Of a DNA stretch of 37,774 bases, positions 16,301-23,719 are shown piece by piece (positions within the stretch are counted from its first letter, which is position 1; the number at the start of each line of letters is the position of its first letter). The position numbers were made by a program, and so were the translations under genes. The notes beneath the pieces are model-generated. The model was given only the letters and a program-made list of their open reading frames with translations, did not search any database and was not told the DNA's origin. The stretch comes from Bdellovibrionales bacterium (lineage in GTDB: Bacteria; Bdellovibrionota; UBA1018; CAIMNF01), in the NCBI GenBank assembly GCA_947462765.1, contig CANHQK010000016.1, forward strand, positions 1 through 37,774. The letters run 5' to 3'.

Positions 16301-18051
16301 GACTGCTCACCTTTCCATTTGGAATGCCGGTAACCGTAAAAAAAGTAAATGGAGAGTCCGATCACCATCCAGATCCCGAAGCGGACCCAGTTGACCCAAC
16401 CGAGCTCTGTCATCAGATAAGCACAACTCGAAAGGCCCAACAAGGGAATGAGTGACCAGGATTTCCGGAATGCCTGGTACGAAAGCCACACCAAGGTGAT
16501 CACGAAGGCCAACATCGGAATCCGGTGTTTGAACACCTCCCACTGGCCGTTTCCAGCAAGAAACTGAAGAATCCCTTCACGGTTCCAAACCCAGCAAGCG
16601 ACACCCGTGAGGACCACCAGGACCGGGAAGATCCACTTGGAGTTGATATAGGGGGTGTAAAAACGCCCCGGAACCTTGGGGCGGTGCGGGTCCATCTTCA
16701 GCACTCCGGCACAGACGAGCACGAAAGCGGATAGCGTCCCGATCGAGGTCAGGTCTGTCACCTCCGTGAGATTCATGAACATGCACGGCACGGCCACAAT
16801 CACTCCAGTCATCAGAGTGGAAAACCAGGGGGTCTGGAAGCGCGGGTGGATCGCCGAGAAGATCGGAGGAAGAAGACCATCCCGGCTCATGGCCATCCAG
16901 ATCCTGGGCTGGCCGAGCTGAAAAACCAGGAGCACGGTAAACAGGGCGATAATGGCACTCACCGAAATGATTCCGGAAATCCAATTCACCGCGGCACCTT
17001 CTGGGCCGAACACATAAGCCAAAGGATCCCCCACCGCGAGACGGTCGTACCGGACCATCCCGGTCAAGACCAGTGCCACCAGAACATAGAGAATGGTGCA
17101 GATCACCAATGAGTAAATCATGGCGCGCGGAAGATCCCGTTGTGGATTCTTGCATTCCTCAGCGGTGGTCGAGATCGCATCAAAACCGATGTATGCGAAG
17201 AAAATGGCAGACACGCCTTTCAACACACCCGAGACTCCGTTCGGAGCGAAAGGGGTCCAGTTTTCAGGGCGCACATAAAAAGCCCCTACCCCAATCACCA
17301 GCAACAAGACGCCGATCTTGACCAAGACCATGGCATTGGCGACTTTCTTCGACTCCTGGATCCCGACGTACACGATCCCAGTCACGAGAACTGTGACCAG
17401 GAAGGCCGGAAAGTGAAGAATGACAGGGATACCCAACCAACGGGGAGCATCAATCCAGGCCTGATAAGCGCGCAAAGTAGCTGGAGTGATGCCACGACCC
17501 TGCAGATCGGCCATGCCCACCCCGGAATCCAACAGATTCTTCACCTGCTCGAACCCGCGGGAAGCAGTCAACAGATCCAATGTGAGGTAATCCGGAATAT
17601 GGAGTCCGTACCCGGATAAAAATGAACCGAAGTAATCCCCCCAGGAAATCCCCACCGCGATATTGCCAATCGCATATTCCATCAGAAGATCCCAACCGAT
17701 GATCCAGGCAATCAGTTCGCCCAGGGTTGCGTAAGCATAGGTGTAGGCAGAGCCCGCTACTGGAATGCTTGATGCGAACTCGGCATAACAAAACGCTGAA
17801 AAAGCGCATGCGATCGCGGTGAAGATGAACAAGAAAACCGTTGCCGGCCCGCCAGAAGATGCTGCTGTCCCGATGGTCGAAAAAATTCCCGCGCCGATCA
17901 CAGCAGCGATTCCGAGTGCGGTCAGGTCTACCACCCCGAGGGTCCGACGGAGGGCTCCGCCTCCATGCGCGCCGTGTCCTTCGGGGGATTCCGATGCCTC
18001 TCGCATGATGCGTTCGATGGGCTTGGTTCGAAATAAGGATTTCCAAATCAT
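16297..18051 (-). CDS. APC-superfamily amino acid permease (first copy)
   Basis: This is a 584-residue inner-membrane transporter of the cationic amino acid/YfnA-like group. It has the signature first helix IGAGIFSTIGTAA, then CYAEFASSIPVAGSAYTYAYATLGELIAWIIGWD, and FFAYIGFDAISTTAEECKNPQRDLP, all hallmarks of APC permeases. About twelve to fourteen hydrophobic segments are visible, including an extended C-terminal set as in CAT-type transporters. I chose ATG 18051 (MIWKSLFRTKP); the open frame extends 59 codons further but that part is unlike the family and would overlap the divergent promoter. It faces a second permease across 75 bases. Substrate is probably a neutral or basic amino acid. 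The next gene overlaps its stop by 4 bases, so it heads a five-gene operon. Confidence 0.88.
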   Translation of the reverse strand: MIWKSLFRTKPIERIMREASESPEGHGAHGGGALRRTLGVVDLTALGIAAVIGAGIFSTIGTAASSGGPATVFLFIFTAIACAFSAFCYAEFASSIPVAGSAYTYAYATLGELIAWIIGWDLLMEYAIGNIAVGISWGDYFGSFLSGYGLHIPDYLTLDLLTASRGFEQVKNLLDSGVGMADLQGRGITPATLRAYQAWIDAPRWLGIPVILHFPAFLVTVLVTGIVYVGIQESKKVANAMVLVKIGVLLLVIGVGAFYVRPENWTPFAPNGVSGVLKGVSAIFFAYIGFDAISTTAEECKNPQRDLPRAMIYSLVICTILYVLVALVLTGMVRYDRLAVGDPLAYVFGPEGAAVNWISGIISVSAIIALFTVLLVFQLGQPRIWMAMSRDGLLPPIFSAIHPRFQTPWFSTLMTGVIVAVPCMFMNLTEVTDLTSIGTLSAFVLVCAGVLKMDPHRPKVPGRFYTPYINSKWIFPVLVVLTGVACWVWNREGILQFLAGNGQWEVFKHRIPMLAFVITLVWLSYQAFRKSWSLIPLLGLSSCAYLMTELGWVNWVRFGIWMVIGLSIYFFYGYRHSKWKGEQS

Positions 18052-18055
18052 GGAC

Positions 18056-18084
18056 TTGACGCACTCCCTTGAAGCAGTAATGAT
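18056..18084 (+). promoter_or_regulatory. Promoter of the second APC permease
   Basis: TTGACG (18056-18061) and AATGAT (18079-18084) are separated by 17 bases. They lie in the 75-base divergent gap and give a leader of about 35 bases, which carries GGGAG before the ATG at 18127. Confidence 0.5.
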
Positions 18085-18126
18085 GAACGCAACCCAGTCT
18101 AGACCACAACCAGGGAGAAATAAAGA

Positions 18127-19677
18127 ATGGCGAGTCTTTTCGTAAAAAAAGATCTGAAAAAACTGATCGCGGATGCGGGTGATCCGAACGCGAGCGAACA
18201 CTCCCAGAGCGGTGGTCTGAAACGGCACCTGAGCGCATTGAACCTCACACTGCTTGGAATCGGCGGAATCATTGGTGCGGGGATCTTCTCCCTGACCGGA
18301 ATGGCGGCCGCCAATTATGCCGGCCCGGGCATTGTTTTCAGCTTTGTAATTGGCGGCGTCCTGTGCGCCTTCGCCGGACTCTGTTATGCCGAAATGGCCG
18401 CAATGGTCCCGGTTTCGGGATCTGCCTACGCTTACTCCTATGCCACCCTGGGTGAACTCATCGCCTGGATCATCGGGTGGGACTTGATTCTCGAGTATGC
18501 CTTCGGAGCGGTGACCGTGGCCGCAGCCTGGTCAGGCTATTTCATCTCCCTGCTTCACAAGACTTTAGGCATCGAAATGACAGATTTCATTCTCCGCTTC
18601 ACCAAGGGTCCTTGGGAGTCCGTGGTCCTCGCGGATGGAACATCGATCGCCGGAATCTGGAATCTTCCGGCTAGCTTCATTTCCCTGTTTGTGGGGGCGA
18701 TTTTGTACAAAGGGATTCGCGAAAGCGCCTCCCTGAATAACATCATCGTTTTCATCAAGGTCACCATCATTCTCTCATTCATTTTCCTGGGATGGGGCGT
18801 GATCGATGCCATCAACTGGAACGCGAATCCGGATGCCACCGGACTGGCCGCATTGGTTCCTGCCATGGCTGAGTCGACTCGAAATGGACAATCCATCATG
18901 AGTTACGGATGGCCCGGGGTTTTGACGGGAGCGGGCGTGGTCTTTTTCGCCTACATCGGATTCGATGCGGTCTCCACCACCGCACAGGAAGCCAAAAATC
19001 CCCAGCGCGATTTGCCGATCGGCATTCTGGCATCGCTTTTCATTTGCACAGCCATTTACATTCTCATGGCTCTCGTGATGACCGGCGTGGTGCCCTACAA
19101 GGAACTCGCGGTACCGGATCCTGTGGCCGTCGGTGTCGACCGGATCGTCGCACTCAAGGGCTGGAGCACGGGAGCCCAAAAAACCCTCGCCTTCTCGGTG
19201 AAGTTCGGGGCCTTGATGGGCCTCACCTCGGTGATTCTGGTGCTCATGCTCGGTCAGACCCGGATTTTCTACTCCATGGCCAAGGACGGTTTACTGCCTT
19301 GGTTCGCCGACCTGCACTCGAAGTTCCAGACCCCGCACAAGGCCACTGTGGTGACCGCAGTGTTCGTTGCCTTCTGTTCGGGCTGCATGCCGATGAGCCT
19401 GGTGGGCGAACTGGTTTCGATAGGAACCCTCTTGGCTTTCGTTCTGGTCTGTCTGGGAGTGGTGATTCTACGGGTCAAGCATCCCGAGATCGAGCGCCCG
19501 TTCAAAGCGCCGCTCTTTTGGTTTGTCGGTCCTGCCGGAGCGATTTCATGCCTTTGGGTGATGTCCGGACTTCCCCATGACACCTGGATCCGTCTGTTCA
19601 TCTGGCTCGCGATCGGATTCGTGATCTACTTCGGGTATGGAAAGCGCAACTCTAAGCTTCAACAATCAACAAATTGA
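18127..19677 (+). CDS. APC-superfamily amino acid permease (second copy)
   Basis: This is a 516-residue inner-membrane transporter, a paralogue of the divergent permease. It shares GIGGIIGAGIFSLTGMAA, SGSAYAYSYATLGELIAWI, then IGWDLILEYAFGA and FFAYIGFDAVSTTAQEAKNP. Compared with the first copy it lacks the extra C-terminal helices, ending after ...VIYFGYGKRNSKLQQSTN. The periplasmic loop (about 155-170, KGPWESVVLADG) also differs, so the two probably handle different substrates. The ATG at 18127 is preceded by GGGAG. An inverted repeat overlaps its stop codon and leads towards lexA. Confidence 0.9.
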   Translation: MASLFVKKDLKKLIADAGDPNASEHSQSGGLKRHLSALNLTLLGIGGIIGAGIFSLTGMAAANYAGPGIVFSFVIGGVLCAFAGLCYAEMAAMVPVSGSAYAYSYATLGELIAWIIGWDLILEYAFGAVTVAAAWSGYFISLLHKTLGIEMTDFILRFTKGPWESVVLADGTSIAGIWNLPASFISLFVGAILYKGIRESASLNNIIVFIKVTIILSFIFLGWGVIDAINWNANPDATGLAALVPAMAESTRNGQSIMSYGWPGVLTGAGVVFFAYIGFDAVSTTAQEAKNPQRDLPIGILASLFICTAIYILMALVMTGVVPYKELAVPDPVAVGVDRIVALKGWSTGAQKTLAFSVKFGALMGLTSVILVLMLGQTRIFYSMAKDGLLPWFADLHSKFQTPHKATVVTAVFVAFCSGCMPMSLVGELVSIGTLLAFVLVCLGVVILRVKHPEIERPFKAPLFWFVGPAGAISCLWVMSGLPHDTWIRLFIWLAIGFVIYFGYGKRNSKLQQSTN

Positions 19678-19696
19678 AGTTGATTGTTCGCTTTTT
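19661..19696 (+). terminator. Inverted repeat between permease and lexA (terminator or LexA operator)
   Basis: AACAATCAAC (19661-19670) and GTTGATTGTT (19679-19688) are perfect 10-base arms around an 8-base spacer, spanning the permease stop. TTTTT follows at 19692-19696, so a weak intrinsic terminator is possible. Its position 32 bases before the lexA ATG also fits an autoregulatory operator. The arms match neither the GAAC-N4-GTTC nor the CTGT-N8-ACAG LexA box. Confidence 0.45.
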
Positions 19697-19719
19697 GTTC
19701 GGTAACCTGAGGCACGGAT

Positions 19720-20406
19720 ATGGAAAGTTTTCTGACTCCGAAGCAAAAGCAGATCCTGGAATGGATCGAGGAGTACCTCCGGACGCATCAAACCATGCCG
19801 TCGAGGAGAGAAATCGCTTTGGGCCTGGGGCTCTCCTCTCCCGCAACCATACAGCAGCACATTGAAGCGCTCGAGAAAAAGGGCTATCTGAAGCGCGGCG
19901 AGAACCGTGGTAGCCGGGCGCTTCAATGGACTGCGCGTTCGAAGAAACTCTTTACCGCCATCCAGGCCACTCCTGCCCGTCCCGTCGATGAGCTTGAGTC
20001 CGTAGATTCAATTCCCCTGCTCGGATCCATCGCGGCAGGCTACCCGATTGAAGTTTTCCCCGATGCAAGAGAGGTGAAAATCCCTCTCCAGTTATTCTCG
20101 AGTCCTGGTGGGCCCACGATTCGGAAAGAGGACACCTTCGTTCTGACCGTTCGTGGAGATTCGATGATCGAAGATGGAATCCACTCGGGTGACTGGGTGA
20201 TATTAAAGAAAGCATCCAGGGCCAGGTCGGGTGAAACCGTGGCCGCGCTCCACAATGGCGAGGCCACCTTGAAGCGTTATCATCCATCCAAGGACGGGGT
20301 GGAACTCCATCCAGCCAATCCTGCTTATCCGGTCATCCGGGTCAACCCGGAAGACCGTTTTGAGATTCAAGGCATCCTGGTCGGAGTGATTCGTCGCTAC
20401 TCATAA
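19720..20406 (+). CDS. lexA: LexA repressor
   Basis: This 228-residue SOS repressor has a winged-helix DNA-binding domain (about 1-70; LTPKQKQILEWIEEYL, MPSRREIALGLGLSSPATIQ as recognition region) and a self-cleaving peptidase domain. The cleavage bond is A106-G107 in GSIAAGYP, the nucleophile is S148 (GDSMIEDG) and the general base is K185 (EATLKRY). It represses DNA-damage genes until RecA filaments trigger self-cleavage. GAGG sits 8 bases before the ATG. A 30-residue linker (about 72-95) is a little longer than in E. coli LexA. Its own regulation could involve the 10-base inverted repeat just upstream. Confidence 0.96.
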   Translation: MESFLTPKQKQILEWIEEYLRTHQTMPSRREIALGLGLSSPATIQQHIEALEKKGYLKRGENRGSRALQWTARSKKLFTAIQATPARPVDELESVDSIPLLGSIAAGYPIEVFPDAREVKIPLQLFSSPGGPTIRKEDTFVLTVRGDSMIEDGIHSGDWVILKKASRARSGETVAALHNGEATLKRYHPSKDGVELHPANPAYPVIRVNPEDRFEIQGILVGVIRRYS

Positions 20407-20418
20407 GCCCCTTCTGAA

Positions 20419-20447
20419 GTGACAATTCGTGAGGACCGAATCATACT
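20419..20447 (+). promoter_or_regulatory. Promoter of the MFS gene, probably giving a leaderless mRNA
   Basis: GTGACA (20419-20424) and CATACT (20442-20447) are 17 bases apart. The ATG (20454) starts 7 bases after the -10 box and has no nearby Shine-Dalgarno, so transcription may begin at the start codon. Confidence 0.4.
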
Positions 20448-20453
20448 GGTTTC

Positions 20454-21659
20454 ATGCTCCGGTCGAGGCCCCTACTCGCGATTTTCTTCATCGTCTTTGT
20501 CGACATCCTGGCCTTTACTCTTGTTCTCCCCTATCTTCCATTCTACGCCGAACATTTCGGTGCCACACCGACCCAGGTCGGGCTGATCCTGACTTCGTTC
20601 TCATTCTGCCAGTTCCTGGCCGGTCCGGTTCTCGGAAGAATGTCGGATCGAATGGGGCGTAAACCGGTGCTGATCCTGAGTCAGATCGGGACCTGCTTCG
20701 GGTTCATCATCCTTGCTCTATCCAATTCACTCTGGATGGTCTACCTCGCCCGGATCATGGATGGCATTACCGCCGGGAACATTACGGTGGCGCAAGCGGC
20801 GATTTCGGACATCACTAAGCCACAGGAACGCGCCAAAGCCTTTTCCTTGATCGGTGTTTCGTTCGGCCTCGGTTTTTTTGTGGGTCCTGCGATATCGGCT
20901 GTGCTCTCGCACTTCGGTCCGCAAGCTCCGGCCTGGGGAGCGGCATGCCTCTCATTTTTGAGCATTCTCTCGACTATTGCGTTCTTCCAGGACTCCCAGC
21001 AGTTGCACGAGGAAAAACCGCCATTCCGCATCGGGTTAGCCGACCTCGCACATGCGTTCGACTTCAAGCCGTTGGTGAACTATCTCCGGCAAGTGGAGGT
21101 CCGTCCACTCCTGCTCCAGTTCTTTTTCTTCAACCTGTCCTTTTCAGCCCATATCTCGTGTTTCGCCTTATTTGCAGAGAGACGCCTCACTTGGAATGGA
21201 GCGCCTTTCGGTCCTAAGGAGGTAGGATATCTTTACGCCTACCTCGGTCTGCTCGGCATTGGCGTCAGAAGCTGGGTGATCAGCGCACTCATCAACCGGT
21301 TCGGAGAAAGAGGAACCTCCCGAATAGGATTCGTCGCCCAGGGTATCGGTTTTGCCACTTATGCCTTCGTGAATTCCGTCCCCATGGCTCTTTTCGCATC
21401 GACGCTGTCCTCGATCGGCTCGGGCTTGATCCGTCCCTCTGTTTCAGCATTGATGTCTCATGCCGTTGGTCCCAAGGAACAAGGATCGATCTTCGGTGTC
21501 GGACAAAGTCTCGCTTCGATGGCATCGATTTTCGCACCGATCATCGCCGGACTGTTGATTGGACATGTGTCACTCGAAGCTTGGGCCTGGTTCGCAGGAG
21601 GGACCATGCTGATGGCATTCTGGTTCCGGTCCCCGAAGTCCACACATTCAAGCTCCTGA
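20454..21659 (+). CDS. MFS drug/proton antiporter, TetA-like (DHA1 type)
   Basis: This is a 401-residue inner-membrane transporter with twelve expected helices. The first helix has the acidic VDILAFTLVLPYLP pattern of TetA/DHA1 exporters. The loop 2-3 motif A is GRMSDRMGRKPVL, and ARIMDGITAGNITVAQAAISD with the following TKPQERAKAF is the TetA-like segment after helix 4. Motif C-like GLGFFVGPAISA in helix 5 marks an exporter. It should pump a small hydrophobic compound out in exchange for protons; tetracycline resistance cannot be inferred from this alone. A stop codon lies in frame upstream, so ATG 20454 is the only good start. It lies 47 bases after lexA but seems to have its own promoter. 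Confidence 0.88.
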   Translation: MLRSRPLLAIFFIVFVDILAFTLVLPYLPFYAEHFGATPTQVGLILTSFSFCQFLAGPVLGRMSDRMGRKPVLILSQIGTCFGFIILALSNSLWMVYLARIMDGITAGNITVAQAAISDITKPQERAKAFSLIGVSFGLGFFVGPAISAVLSHFGPQAPAWGAACLSFLSILSTIAFFQDSQQLHEEKPPFRIGLADLAHAFDFKPLVNYLRQVEVRPLLLQFFFFNLSFSAHISCFALFAERRLTWNGAPFGPKEVGYLYAYLGLLGIGVRSWVISALINRFGERGTSRIGFVAQGIGFATYAFVNSVPMALFASTLSSIGSGLIRPSVSALMSHAVGPKEQGSIFGVGQSLASMASIFAPIIAGLLIGHVSLEAWAWFAGGTMLMAFWFRSPKSTHSSS

Positions 21660-21666
21660 AAAGGAG

Positions 21667-21715
21667 ACGGGAGTGGCGCGTTTCGAACCCTCAGGTTCGT
21701 CGTTTCCACTCCCGT
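21667..21715. terminator. Long two-part hairpin after the MFS gene
   Basis: ACGGGAGTGG (21667-21676) pairs with CCACTCCCGT (21706-21715), and an inner stem CGAACC/GGTTCG (21684-21689/21694-21699) closes on CTCA. It begins 8 bases after the MFS stop. On plus it is followed by TTGAC; on minus by CTCCTTTT. It could end the MFS mRNA or a minus-strand RNA from the following region. Confidence 0.5.
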
Positions 21716-22249
21716 TTGACTCATTCCGTACGTGGGGTTTTTCCCGATACGGCTGATCGACTGGCCTTTTCAAGAGAGGTCTTCCGGGAAACCGGGCGAA
21801 TCCGTTCCTGCTTGAGCGGAGCGAAATCTCGGCTCCCGTTTGCCTTCTCCCCGAGATGAAGCCGGGACCCGACTTCATCCGACCAGTCGCAGAGGCCCTC
21901 GCGCTTGCACGCTTGGCGGCCTCATCTGCCACACTCCTTCTCCACTTGCGCGGATTCCGATCCTTTTTTTCAAGCAGGGTCGGACTGAAGAGAGTGTTTC
22001 CGTGCTTTGACTTCCTTTCCTCCTGCCCCCGTAGTCCATTCCACTATCCGACCCTCTCGAATCCGTATTTTCCGGTAAGGATTCGATGACACTGGCCTTC
22101 ATCCGGCTTCACCCGGATTCGGCGGATCTCCCCCCGACGGTTTCGCTCCGACCGTCGAGTAGATAGTTTCAACAAGGCGCACTTTCGTGCCAACCGGGGC
22201 TTTCACTGCCCGGGGATGCGATTCCCCGAACTTTTCAGATCCTGCTCAA
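21716..22249 (-). ncRNA. Candidate structured RNA, hairpin-rich region without a gene
   Basis: No frame here gives a protein-like product. Many perfect hairpins fill the stretch: 21855-21879 (11 pairs on the minus strand, with one G-U pair that is a mismatch on plus), 21892-21923 with an inner GCGT-GCAA-GCGC, 21977-21984 pairing with 22047-22054 (8 pairs), 22057-22064 with 22079-22086 (8), 22101-22118 (6), 22135-22157 (7), 22179-22190 (GCAC-GAAA-GTGC on minus) and 22211-22228 (6). GNRA loops and the G-U pair favour the minus strand, although 21784-21795 has a GNRA loop on plus. No RNase P, tmRNA, SRP or 6S signature was found. Promoter and ends are unknown. Confidence 0.35.
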
Positions 22250-22273
22250 AAAGCCCTCCTCTCAGAGGGCTTT
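22250..22273 (-). terminator. Intrinsic terminator, minus strand (weakly bidirectional)
   Basis: On the minus strand AAAGCCCTC pairs with GAGGGCTTT (9 pairs) around TGAGAG, and the T-run extends to five. On plus the same hairpin is followed only by TTTCC. It lies well away from any protein gene, implying a transcript in the region 22274-22470. Confidence 0.7.
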
Positions 22274-22470
22274 CCGGATCTGTGTTTCAGACGGCAACCG
22301 GACGATTCCGTCTCCGGGACTCCAACCCGTGGGAAAGAGAAGCTAGCATCGCTGCTGTTTCTCCATCGAGGACCTCCATCCTCGACAGCCAGATAGAGTG
22401 CAGGACGCATGCCAGGCTCGAACCGCTCCAAAACAAGGGTAGAGAACCGTTCTATCGCGGAATGCGGACA
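22274..22470 (-). ncRNA. Candidate small RNA between two minus-strand terminators
   Basis: This 197-base stretch lies between the peptidase-gene terminator and the terminator at 22250-22273 and has no convincing reading frame. It contains TCGAGGA/TCCTCGA (22366-22372/22379-22385, 6-base loop), GAGAA/TTCTC (22337-22341/22359-22363) and AGACGG/CCGTCT (22289-22294/22308-22313). The length suits a small RNA ending at the downstream terminator. I see no clear promoter. Confidence 0.3.
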
Positions 22471-22501
22471 AAAAAGAAAAAGCCTGAGCCGATTCGGCTC
22501 A
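22470..22501 (-). terminator. Terminator of the C1-like peptidase gene
   Basis: On the minus strand the stop codon TGA itself starts a perfect 7-pair hairpin, TGAGCCG-AAT-CGGCTCA, followed by GGC and a T-rich tract with one C. Confidence 0.88.
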
Positions 22502-23626
22502 CTTGAACCAAGTCAGGTCGTAAGTATTGTTAGCCAGATCCTGGCCACTGATCCAACAGCCCACCACCTGCTGATTGGTGCGCTCCGCCTCACTCGCACG
22601 GCATTCGTGATATCCGGCGATTCCAGGATCACGGCTCTTACAAAGACAAGAGAAATGATCCGTCCAAAAACCTGTTCCATAGGTGTTCCGGATCAAGAAC
22701 TCACAACTCCCGTCATGTCTGGGGCGCTGTCCTGCCACGATCGAGTAATGAGCCCCGCACTTTTCCTGACGTAAAGCGAGACCGAGAATCCGGGGCTTCA
22801 TCTTGAAGGCCCGGTAGCCCGGACCCTCATCGAGCAAATTCGAACAATATCCGATTCCAAGCGGGCTCCCCTGTTCGAGGATCTCGTTTAACTTACGGAT
22901 GATCTTGCGATTCGATGCGAACCCGAGACCCATCGACTTCCAAGCCGGAACATTCATCGGCAAAAGGTTGGAGCCGGTGCACTCACTGAATACTTCTGTG
23001 AGCAGTGTCTCCAAACGCTTCCCTTTGGACCTTCCGTCGATGAATCGGAACTTTTCGATCAAGGAGTGCTCGATCCTGCTCGCAAAATAGGGCTGTGAAG
23101 CGACCTTGGCGTAAGCAATATCATACGCTCCCGGGTTCAAACCGAAAATGGAGGCCTGCTCCTGGTATTCGTCCCAAAGCTGCTGGAAAAAAGCCATTAA
23201 ATCGGGCTCTTGCATTTTAGCATTGCCATTCCTCAAGCGATCAATGGCACGATCCACCACATCCGACCGACAAATGCCCTCTTTCTCGATACTCCGGAAA
23301 ACCCAAGCCATTCTCGAAAAATCGAGGTTGTCCGGATTCCAATGCAAAGGCATGCGGACCTTGTGCACCAGCGCAGTCCAAACAGGCGAGGTCAAATCAG
23401 TCGCTTCGGGTTGATTCTTGAAACGCCAAAAGTCGATCAACTGAGAGGCCGTGTAAGCATAGCAAGTGCTCAACTCCCCCTGATCATAAATCGGCATTCG
23501 ATCGAAAGGCCGGGTGCCCGATTCATACAGGTTGACTGCCGGGCAATACCCGGGGATTCCCTCATGTTGGGCCTGAGCCGGCATCTGGAGCAAAAGGGTC
23601 AAGGATAATAAGAGCATTCCCATCAT
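22499..23626 (-). CDS. Exported papain-like (C1-type) cysteine peptidase
   Basis: This 375-residue protein has a signal peptide (about 1-20, ending MPAQAQ) and a papain-like fold. The catalytic triad is visible: C55 in YDQGELSTCYAYTASQLIDF, the bacterial equivalent of DQGxCGSCWAF; H293 in CGAHYSIVAG; and N314 in LIRNTYGTGF. About a dozen Cys residues, including a CLCK cluster near the end, suggest disulfides and a periplasmic or extracellular site. The insert between Cys and His (about 90-280) is longer than in papain and helical. The start is ATG 23626, 7 bases after a -10 box, so it may be leaderless. It likely digests proteins outside the cytoplasm; the substrate is unknown. Confidence 0.75.
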   Translation of the reverse strand: MMGMLLLSLTLLLQMPAQAQHEGIPGYCPAVNLYESGTRPFDRMPIYDQGELSTCYAYTASQLIDFWRFKNQPEATDLTSPVWTALVHKVRMPLHWNPDNLDFSRMAWVFRSIEKEGICRSDVVDRAIDRLRNGNAKMQEPDLMAFFQQLWDEYQEQASIFGLNPGAYDIAYAKVASQPYFASRIEHSLIEKFRFIDGRSKGKRLETLLTEVFSECTGSNLLPMNVPAWKSMGLGFASNRKIIRKLNEILEQGSPLGIGYCSNLLDEGPGYRAFKMKPRILGLALRQEKCGAHYSIVAGQRPRHDGSCEFLIRNTYGTGFWTDHFSCLCKSRDPGIAGYHECRASEAERTNQQVVGCWISGQDLANNTYDLTWFK

Positions 23627-23633
23627 GCACCCT

Positions 23634-23662
23634 GTTGTATCGGGGAGTCCCTGACTTGTAAA
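23634..23662 (-). promoter_or_regulatory. Promoter of the C1-like peptidase gene, probably leaderless
   Basis: Read on the minus strand, TTTACA (23662-23657) and TACAAC (23639-23634) are 17 bases apart. The ATG begins 8 bases beyond the -10 box and no Shine-Dalgarno fits. A perfect hairpin, CTGAGC-ACCG-GCTCAG (23669-23684), lies just upstream and could be an operator. Confidence 0.5.
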
Positions 23663-23719
23663 GGGCTCCTGAGCACCGGCTCAGATGAAAAATAACCCTC
23701 GTTTTCAAGAACTTGTCCC

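Noticed and set aside
18052-18228. N-terminal extension of the first APC permease (59 codons)
   Set aside because: It overlaps the coding start of the second permease and the divergent promoter, and does not resemble APC N-termini.
21667-21715. tRNA T-arm suggested by the TTCGAACC string
   Set aside because: The surrounding bases form one long hairpin and there is no acceptor, D or anticodon arm.
21648-22102. Several short frames in the hairpin-rich region (for example minus 21648-21932, plus 21856-22089)
   Set aside because: Their translations are low in complexity, lack good starts and Shine-Dalgarno sites, and the DNA is better explained by paired stems.
21716-22470. RNase P RNA, tmRNA, SRP RNA, 6S RNA or a c-di-GMP-I riboswitch
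   Set aside because: I looked on both strands for the conserved cores (P4 and its partner, tmRNA ends and tag, SRP tip, GEMM core). A weak GAGGAAAG-like string near 22010 has no matching partner, so no family fits.
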